This document shows positions 8,761 to 17,600 of a stretch of DNA of 48,340 nucleotides, piece after piece. The notes under the pieces were generated by a model. It ran no database searches, had not been told where the DNA came from, and saw only the letters and a program-made list of their open reading frames with translations. The position numbers and the translations under genes are program-made. Origin of the DNA: Ignavibacteria bacterium. Lineage in GTDB: Bacteria; Bacteroidota; Ignavibacteria; Tepidaquicellales; OLB5. Position 1 is the first letter of the stretch, and the number at the start of each line of letters is the position of its first letter. The DNA lies in contig JAUQWQ010000022.1 of NCBI GenBank assembly GCA_030835085.1, positions 1-48,340 on the forward strand, given 5' to 3'.

Positions 8761-9216
8761 ATGAAAAAATCACCGCTTCACAGTATGAATTTCCTGTCAA
8801 TTCTGAGTCACAAAATATTACTGATTCCGGTTGTGATCTCTTATTTTTTGTTATTTCAGGGATGTGAATACCTGTTTCCGTCTCTTAGAAGTGATAAAAT
8901 TACAGTTGAAGAAGCAGCTGTTTTTCTCGAAAAAAATAAAGGTGAAGTTGATGTTGTTTTAATGGATATCAGAACGAAGCGTGAATATGATTCACTACGT
9001 CTTGAAAATTCTGTTAATATTGATTTTTCTTTGCCTGATTTTCCGGATATGATAAACAAGCTTGACAAAGAAAAAAGATATATCCTCATAGACCAAAACG
9101 GCAGGAAAAGCGCAATGGCTTTTGAATTAATGAAAGAACTTAGATTCCCCAGGATACACTATATAATTGGCGGAATTAATGAATGGACCAGGAACAATTA
9201 CCCGGTTCAGAAATGA
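8761..9216 (+). CDS. Rhodanese-like lipoprotein lacking the catalytic cysteine
   Basis: 151 residues. A basic N-terminus and hydrophobic run end in a lipobox L-L-F-Q-G-C at about residue 35, predicting lipid anchoring to the envelope. The rest is a rhodanese fold: V-D-V-V-L-M-D-I-R-T-K-R-E-Y-D is the CDC25/rhodanese N-motif and I-G-G-I-N-E-W the C-terminal motif. The active-site loop that normally begins with Cys reads L-I-D-Q-N-G-R-K-S-A, with Asp in the cysteine position. The protein is therefore not a sulfurtransferase; inactive rhodanese domains usually serve as binding modules. A GGAGA 8 nt before the ATG supports the start. It is followed after 156 nt by a two-component system on the same strand and preceded by the CATAAGGGT array. 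Confidence 0.8.
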   Translation: MKKSPLHSMNFLSILSHKILLIPVVISYFLLFQGCEYLFPSLRSDKITVEEAAVFLEKNKGEVDVVLMDIRTKREYDSLRLENSVNIDFSLPDFPDMINKLDKEKRYILIDQNGRKSAMAFELMKELRFPRIHYIIGGINEWTRNNYPVQK

Positions 9217-9372
9217 CTCAATTCAGCCGTTTTCAGGTAATTATTGTTTCCCGGGGCTTTAAAAGATAATTATAAATTGTTAATATTTATCGTTACTTAC
9301 ACCTGAACTTATTATCATTCTTTTTAAAATTCTAGATTGTATATTATGGGAAATTTATGAAATGATGAAAAT

Positions 9373-10452
9373 TTGATACAGGATTATATAAACAAGGCAG
9401 GAACATTCACAATACTGCTGGCTGGACTTTTGCTGCTTTCTGCTGTAGCTCTGACGGACTTTTTTACCACAAAAGAGATTTCATTTTCAATTTTCTACCT
9501 TATTCCTATAGCTTTTGTTACCTGGAATACAAAACGTTTGTATGGTATTTTATTCTCGTTTATTTGCGCTTTTTTATGGATATACATGGATACAGATGGA
9601 TTTAAATTAGTTACAAATTATGCCCTTCACTTTTGGAGCACAATTGTGAGATTCGGTTTCTTTATAATAGTGACTATCCTGATCTCAAAACTGAAGATTC
9701 TTAAAGTAGACCAGGAAAACATCATTACCCAAAGAACATCTGAACTTCTGAATGAAATTAGCGATCATGAAAAATCAAAAGCCGAACTTCTTCAGAAAAG
9801 CAGGCAGTTAAGAGAGCTTAACAAAAAAATTGAGACAATAAAAGAAGATCAGAATGTACAGATAGCCCGTGAAATACATGATGAGCTTGGACAATCATTA
9901 ACTGCCGTTAATCTTGAAGTAAACTGGGTTGCCAAAAAGCATGCGGATAATCCTGATATAGTTGCAAAAATGTATGAAATTTCAAAAATAGTTGATAATA
10001 CCATTGTTACTGTCAGAAAGATATCTTCTGATCTCAGGCCAAGGCTCCTTGATCAGCTCGGGATTCTGCCTGCTATTGAGAGCCTGTTAAAAGAATTTGT
10101 GAAAAGGACCAAAATTGAAACGGAATTTAATATGCCTGAAATTAAAGTAAACCTTGAAAATTCCGCATCAATTATTGTGTACAGGATACTTCAGGAGGCA
10201 CTTACAAATATCGCAAGACACTCAAAATGTACACGGGTGGAGGTTTATATAAACATAGAAAATGACATGTTGAAATTGTCAATTATAGATAACGGTACAG
10301 GATTCAGCTTTAAAAATAAAATTAACGAAACAAAATCATTAGGTTTAATTGGCATGCAGGAACGCGCAGAAATGCTTCGCGGTACACTTGAAATTAATAC
10401 TGTCGAAAACATCGGAACAGAAATAATACTCTATGTTCCACTGAATAATTAA
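9373..10452 (+). CDS. Membrane sensor histidine kinase, NarL/LiaS (HisKA_3) type
   Basis: 359 residues. Residues ~10-105 form four hydrophobic segments with the I-S-F-S-I-F-Y-L-I-P-I sequence seen in integral-membrane sensor domains, followed by a coiled-coil linker. The dimerisation and phospho-acceptor helix reads Q-I-A-R-E-I-H-D-E-L-G-Q-S-L with His at residue 169. The HATPase domain has L-Q-E-A-L-T-N-I-A-R-H-S (N-box), D-N-G-T-G-F and G-L-I-G-M-Q-E-R. All catalytic elements are present. The start codon is TTG at 9373; nearby ATGs at 9357 and 9362 are out of frame. The response regulator follows 15 nt after the stop, so the two form a phosphorelay. No periplasmic sensory domain is visible, so the stimulus is probably membrane-borne. 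Confidence 0.88.
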   Translation: MIQDYINKAGTFTILLAGLLLLSAVALTDFFTTKEISFSIFYLIPIAFVTWNTKRLYGILFSFICAFLWIYMDTDGFKLVTNYALHFWSTIVRFGFFIIVTILISKLKILKVDQENIITQRTSELLNEISDHEKSKAELLQKSRQLRELNKKIETIKEDQNVQIAREIHDELGQSLTAVNLEVNWVAKKHADNPDIVAKMYEISKIVDNTIVTVRKISSDLRPRLLDQLGILPAIESLLKEFVKRTKIETEFNMPEIKVNLENSASIIVYRILQEALTNIARHSKCTRVEVYINIENDMLKLSIIDNGTGFSFKNKINETKSLGLIGMQERAEMLRGTLEINTVENIGTEIILYVPLNN

Positions 10453-10467
10453 CTATTTAACATTATT

Positions 10468-11106
10468 ATGATAAAAATTTTAATAGCAGATGACCATTCC
10501 GTAGTGAGACGCGGAATAAAACAAATTCTCTCGGATGAATCAGATATGCAGGTACTTGGTGAAGCATCTAACAGCGATGAGATCTTTGCCCAGCTTGATA
10601 AACAAAAGTGGGACCTTCTTATACTTGATATTACAATGCCCGGCAAAAGCGGTCTTGACTGTTTAATAGAAATACGACAGAAAGAACCTGATCTGAAAAT
10701 ATTGATCCTTTCAATGCATCCTGAGGAAGAAATTGCATTGCGGGCTATAAAAACCGGGGCAGACGGCTACCTGAATAAAGATAGCGTGCCCGGAGAGCTG
10801 ATAAGAGCAATTAAAAAAGTTGTTGCAGGCGGTAAGTATATTAGCAGTACGCTGGCCGAAACATTAATATTTTCTGTGAACAACCAGAGCAATAAACTGC
10901 CTCACGAAATTCTTTCAGAAAGGGAGTTCCAGGTATTATGTTTGCTTGCTTCAGGGAATTCATTGACTCAAATTGCCGATAAATTTTCATTAAGCGTAAA
11001 AACAATAAGCACATACCGCTCTAGAATACTTGAAAAAATGGACCTGAAGTCAAATGTTGATATTACACATTATGCGATCAAACATAAGCTTGTTGTTAAC
11101 GGATAA
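10468..11106 (+). CDS. NarL/FixJ-family response regulator
   Basis: 212 residues. The receiver domain shows acidic D8-D9, phospho-acceptor Asp54 in L-I-L-D-I-T-M-P, the switch Ser in I-L-S-M-H and the conserved Lys in Y-L-N-K-D. The C-terminal LuxR-type helix-turn-helix begins at L-S-E-R-E-F-Q-V-L and includes I-A-D-K-F-S-L-S-V-K-T-I-S-T-Y. It is the partner of the kinase immediately upstream (15 nt gap, probably one transcript). It is expected to dimerise on phosphorylation and bind DNA. Targets are unknown; the neighbouring giant secreted protein and the CATAAGGGT array are the closest candidates, without direct evidence. Confidence 0.9.
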   Translation: MIKILIADDHSVVRRGIKQILSDESDMQVLGEASNSDEIFAQLDKQKWDLLILDITMPGKSGLDCLIEIRQKEPDLKILILSMHPEEEIALRAIKTGADGYLNKDSVPGELIRAIKKVVAGGKYISSTLAETLIFSVNNQSNKLPHEILSEREFQVLCLLASGNSLTQIADKFSLSVKTISTYRSRILEKMDLKSNVDITHYAIKHKLVVNG

Positions 11107-11318
11107 ACAGTTCAGCTAATAGTTGTACAGGATGCTTTTGTTTTATAGTTCAGTTTTAACCTCAATTGCAGGGTTAATTTCCGTTTATTCAGGTCACTTT
11201 TCACATAATCCCACACTATAAGGTACAATTCACTTACAACACATTTCTTTTTAAGTATAATTCAGCTTATCAATTCAGGTTAATATTCTTACATTCCATA
11301 TCAAACACAATTAGTAGT

Positions 11319-11346
11319 AATCAGCAATCCTGATTTTATTTTTCTT
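11319..11346 (+). terminator. Weak hairpin with T-rich tail in a 560-nt gap
   Basis: A 6-bp stem (AATCAG/CTGATT) with a 5-nt loop is followed by TTATTTTT, about 210 nt after the response regulator stop. The gap 11107-11666 otherwise holds a TATATTTG element at 11393-11400 that fits the Bacteroidota -7 consensus TAnnTTTG, possibly the promoter of the giant gene, and a hairpin-capable GGATTTA/TAAATCC pair near 11515-11535. I see no gene in it. Confidence 0.35.
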
Positions 11347-11666
11347 ACAAAAAAATAAGACAATACCTATATACAGTGAGTTTGCTTGTAAGTATATTTG
11401 TTCATTAACTAATTCAATAACTCAACCGTATATGCTACCGGTGCAGCGTATTTATTATGCTGCTTAAAGTGTTTGGCTTACCGTAAATACTCAATGCCAT
11501 GCGGTTCTATAAGCCGGATTTAAATAAAATAAATCCCCGGGAAGGTAAATTTATGTCTAAAGAATTTACAATGCTGATCAATTCACTCTTTTTCTGCAGA
11601 ACTGATTAAATAAAAGTATAATTTCTTAAAAAAAAATAAATAATCTCAACTAACAATATTATTCAT

Positions 11667-14600
11667 ATGAATAAAAAAATGTCATTTATAATAATCATTA
11701 TTGCTGCTCTATTTGCCCAGTTATCTTTCGGGCAGAATAACAACAGCAGTAATTATGATGCTGCGAAAGCTAATTTCTGGAAACAGTATTTGCAGTATAA
11801 AGAGAACCTGAAATTAAATCCCTACACTGTAAAACCTGTGGACCCTGCCGGTCTTTTTGAAATTGATGCGAATAACCAGGTTGTATTTATTGATAAAAGC
11901 ATAAACAATCAGCAGCAGGTTCACTCAAATGCGCCATGGATAAACGGAGAGGAACAGGATCTTGTAAGTATTGATTATACCTGGTCTCAAACTACCGGTA
12001 CTTATACTCCCGTTACAGGAACGGTACTTGGAACAAATGCAAATGATGATAATACCTTCGCGGCCACGCCTATAGGTTTCAATTTTATATACGAAGGAAT
12101 AACCTATACAACAGTTGATATTAACACAAACGGTTATATCAAATTCGGAACAATTTCAGGAAGTCATTACCCGCAGGTTTTATCACTTCAGCCAAATATA
12201 TTCGCAGCGTGCAATAATGATCTAAGAGCCAACAATACTACCAGCACACTTCAGTATTTTACAACAGGAAGTGTTGGCAGCAGAACAATGACTATACAGT
12301 GGGCTAATTATGGTTTTTATAATGCAGGTTATGATGGAAGCGATATTTCATTCCAGATTATTTTAAGCGAAACTTCAAATACTATTCAGGTAGTTTACGG
12401 CGCTTACCCGACTATAGTTTTTGTACCATACACAACACAGGTTGGTATGAATACAACGACACTTGATTTTAATAATCGTACAACAACTACAGACTGGGCT
12501 GCAACAACAGCAGGCGGTACAAATCTTGCCGGGTTAACACTATCCGGCACTATTAAACCTTCTTCCGGATTAACATACACGTGGACACCTTCGGTAATGT
12601 CATATTCATCCAGTACAACTGCGCAGCTCCTTTCAGGGCAGAACATTATAGTACCATCCAACAATAATCAGGTTCTTCAGATACAGGTTGTTACAACAGG
12701 TTCCAACAGCCCGTTTGCAGCAACATCATTTAACCTTGGAACCAACGGTTCAACAAATCCTGTAACAGATATTTCCAATGCAAAACTGTATTATACAGGT
12801 ACATCAGCGGTTTTTTCAACTGCTGTACTTTATGGCTCCACTGCATCACCAAACGGTACATTTACAATAAACGGCTCACAGTCTTTGCCATCAGGCACAA
12901 GTTACTTCTGGCTGGTCTATGATGTCCCGTCATCAGGAATCAACGGGAATGTAGTTGATGCACAGTGCAATTCAATTACGATCAACTCAATTGCACAGAT
13001 ACCTTCAGTAATTGCTCCGGCAGGCAGCAGGCCTTTGCTGGTACCAAACCCGCTTTGCGGGGTTAAAAGTATCCCCGGAGACTATCCGACAATAACCGCA
13101 GCTATTAACGATCTGAATTTAAACGGAGTTGGATGCAACGGTGTTACCTTTAACGTAGCAGCAAACTTCAGAGAAAATAACACCGGTAACCTGCAGATCA
13201 GCTGTCTTACTTCACCACCAAACTCAACAAGACCGATAGTTTTCCAGAAATCCGGCGCAGGAGCAAATCCTTTAATTACTTCAGGACCGGGAGTTTCAAC
13301 AACTCTTGACGGAATTATTATATTAAACGGTGTAAGTTATGTTACATTTGATGGAATTGACCTTATGGATAGTACAGGCAACACAACAACAACAACACAG
13401 ATGGAATGGGGTTATGCTGTTCTTAAACAGAACGGAACCACAGGCAGTTCTAACAACGTAATTAAGAACTGTACGATAACATTGCAGAAATCAAATGTAA
13501 ATTCAGTTGGTATTTACACAGGCAATCACACACCGCTTGCAACAACTGCAATCACTGTTACATCCTTAAACGGAGCATCATCCTATAATAAATACTTAAG
13601 CAATACAATTCAGAACTGCTTTATAGGTATGCAGATACAGGGATTCGCTGCAGCTACTCCGTTTGACCTATATGACCAGGGTAACGAAGTTGGTACCATT
13701 GGCGGAGGAAGAAGCCAGATATTGAATTTTGGTAACGGTACTTCAGCAACTTCAGCATACGGTATCAGAGCAATAAACCAGAACAATATTAAAATTTACA
13801 ACACATATATTAACAGTACCGGCGGTGCCGATAACAACTCAACACTGAACGGAATTTTCCTTTCAACAGGTACAAACTCAAACTTTGATATTTATAACGA
13901 TACAATTACCGTAGTCAGCGGAGCAACAACATCCCAGCTAGTTGGTATAACCACTGATATGGGAGCTACAGGTAACGGCAATACAATTAATATCTACAAT
14001 AACGTTATTCAAAACTGTTTATACCCAACTGCTACATCAGGTGAGTTCAGAGGCATTGCAAATAACGCATCAACAGCAACAAACATAAATATTTATAATA
14101 ACAAAGTTATTAACAACACACTCCCCGGAACAGGAGTATTTTCAGGACTCTATCTTACAGCCAGTACTTCAACTAACATGATAAACGAAAATGTTTATAA
14201 TAATGTTGTATCCGGAAACACGAAAACAGGTACTTCGGGTATTATGTATATGTGTTACGTGAACGGAAGTGTTCAGAATAAAAGATTCTATAATAACCAG
14301 CTGCTTAATAACTCAAACTCATTAAGCTCCGGCGCTACTTACGGTTACTATAATAACGGCGTTGATTTTAATGAATATGTATACGGTAATACAATTTCAG
14401 GCAATACCGGCGGTACATCAACTTTTTACTGCCTCAATGCAACATCAGGTTCAGGAACAAATAAATATATATACAACAACACTATAAACGGGAATTCCGG
14501 CGGTAACCAGGTTGGCGGTATTTTTCATAATCTGACAACTGACGCCCAGATATATAATAACAATATTTACAATCTTTCAACAACTAATGCAGCTGCATTA

Positions 14601-17600
14601 GCACCAGCAGTTTTCGGGATAGGTACTGGTACCACAGGCGTTAACACTCTTTTGTATAACAACTTTATTTCAGATCTGAGAGCGCCAAATGCAACAGGTA
14701 TCACTTCTATTTACGGAATGTGGCTTTTAAGTACAGGTACAATTAACGCATACTATAATACTATTTATCTGAATGCGTCAGGTTCTTCGACGACATTCGG
14801 TACAGCAGGCGTAAATTATACAAACGCCGCAGCAACAGTACCTGTATTTGATTTCAGGAATAATATAGTAGTGAACAATTCAACACCCGGCGCAACAGGC
14901 AGAACAACTGCTTTGACTAGAACAACAGCATCGCTGGTGAATTATAATCCGCTCTCAGGTAATAACTGCTTATATGCAGGTGCACCATCTGTAACAAACC
15001 TGATATATTTTGACGGAACCAATTCTGACCAGACATTACAGGCATTCAAGAACAGGGTCGGACCCAGGGAACAGGCATCATTTTCACAGATCCCTCCGTT
15101 TATAAATATCGGGGCAACTCCGTATGATCTGCATATTCAGACCGGAACCGGAACCCAGGTTGAAAAAGGCGGACAGCCGGTATCAGTTACTGTTGACTAC
15201 GACGGCGTTACAAGGGATGGATCTTTTCCGGATGTAGGGGCTGATGAAGTTGCAGGTACAATGACAGATAATGCTTCACCGCTTATTACTTACACACTAC
15301 TTGGTAACTCAGACGGAACATCACCAAGGAATGTTACCGGCATTTCGATAACAGACCCTTCCGGTGTAAATACAACTGCAGGTACAAAACCCAGGATGTA
15401 TTATAAAAAATCGACAAATACCAATACATATAACGATAATACAAATGCAACTGACGGATGGAAATACGTCGAAGCTTCAAATGCTTCCTCACCATTCAGT
15501 TTTGCAATGGATTATTCGCTGGTTAACGGCGGTATAGCTGCAGGAAACATAATGCAGTATTTTGTTACTGCACAGGATCTTAGCGGTACACCTTTTGTGG
15601 GACTTAACAACGGAGCATTTACAGTACAGCCTGCAAGTGTTAACCTGGCAGCAGCAAACTTTCCGCTGAACGGAACGATCAACCAGTTTACAATCACAAC
15701 TTCAGCCGGACTTTCAGGTACTATTAACGTTGGTTCAACAGAAACTATTACATCGTTAACCAATACCGGCGGTGCTTTCGCATTAATTAACGGAAGCAGC
15801 TTATCAGGAAACGTAACACTGAATATCACTTCAGATCTTACCGCTGAGCTTGGAACCGTTGGATTAAACCAGTGGTCTGAGATCGGTGCAGGTAATTATA
15901 CTGTAAGCATTGTATCAAGCGCTGCAACAATAAGGACAATTTCAGGTACTCTCGCTTCAAACGGCCTTGTTAGGCTGGATGGTGCCGACAGGGTAATGTT
16001 TGACGGCCGCTTTGGCGGTACAGGTCAATTCCTGAGATTCAGGAACCTGAGCACTTCAGGAAGCTCTGTGTTACTACTGAATGACGCCAAGAACAACACA
16101 GTCAGAAACTGTATCCTTGAAGGAAACAGCATCTCAACTTCAGGCAACGGTGCAGGCGTTATTACAATAGGAACTACAACGTTAACCGACGGTAATGATA
16201 ATAATACAATAACATTCAACGAAGTAAGGGATAGAAGCGATGCAGCGGGCTTCCCTGCTTTGGGAATTTTTTCAGCAGGCACCACAACAACACTGCAGCA
16301 GTATAATAATAACTGCGTGATCTCTAACAACAATGTACATGACTGCTATCTTGATGGCGGTACGGTACAGGGCGGCATATACGCTTCAGTTGGTACCACC
16401 GGCTTTAACATAGATTCAAACAGTGTTTACATGGCGACCACAAGATCAATTGTGACCACAGGTACAACCATGTTTGGTATCGGTATCAGCAATTCATCTA
16501 CACTTGCAATAAACGGCGGATTCAATATCAGGAATAATTACATCGGCGGTTCTGCGCCATTATGTGCCGGAACACCATTTACTCTTGGGGTTGCTTCAAC
16601 AACGCCAATTTATGGATTCAGGGCAATACAGATAGTAACAGGACAGATTCCGAACAGCATACAGGGTAATGTTATCGCAAATTATGATCTTACTGTAAAT
16701 GGCGGGGCTTCTAACTTCTTATTTGCAGGTATTGCAGGCGGTAACGGTATCCATAATGTTGGTACTGTGAACGGAAATACTATCGGTTCGGGAACAGGTA
16801 CAGATAATATTAAAATAACAATTAACGGTGCAACAGGTGCTACCATAGTAAGAGGAATTTCACTTGGATTCTTCACATCTACAGTATGGGGCGGTAATGT
16901 GGATAACAACACAGTTGGTTCTATTACAATAGGCGGACCAATTACCGGTACAGGTACAACCTGCGATTTCATTTCTATCGGTGCATCAGCAGGCTGGCAG
17001 AATGATTTTTCTGTTTCAAACAATACCGTGGGCAGCCAAACTACTGCAAACAGTATTAAATTTACCTACACATCAGCATCTACAAATATGCGGGGAATTT
17101 CTATATTCCCTGTACAGAGTGTAAATGCAACAGTGAATAATAACAAAGTGATGAACATTACCGAACAGAGCAGCTCTACCGGTTCAGTATTCTTCAGTAT
17201 GCTTATGAACTCAGGTGCTGCTCCGTTAAAATACAATATCACAAACAATACTGTTGCAAACCTCAGCTCAGCAATGACATCAGCTTCAACAAATGCACTG
17301 AATGGTATATACCTGATAACCAGTTACAATAATGTTAATATAGCAGGTAACCTGGTTCAAAATTTATCATTAACCAATACAGGTGCTTTCAATTCCGGTG
17401 TTATTGGTATGCTAACACAGACCAATAACTATATGAGCGGAACAATTACAAAGAACAAAGTCAGCGGTTTAACCAATCAATTGACAGGTTCCTTCCCTTC
17501 TGTAATGGGCATGTGGATGATAAACGGTGCAGATTGGAATGTTTCGAACAATATGTTCACTTTAACAAACGGTGAAACTACTCTGGATCTTAATAACAGC

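Noticed and set aside
11381-11400. Complete Bacteroidota promoter (TTTG plus TATATTTG)
   Set aside because: The two boxes are only 8 nt apart instead of about 20, so only the -7-like element is mentioned.
12404-12664. Minus-strand reading frames inside the giant gene (also near 15512, 16025, 16682, 17066, 18554, 18782)
   Set aside because: They mirror the low-complexity codons of the beta-helix gene on the opposite strand and have no family features.
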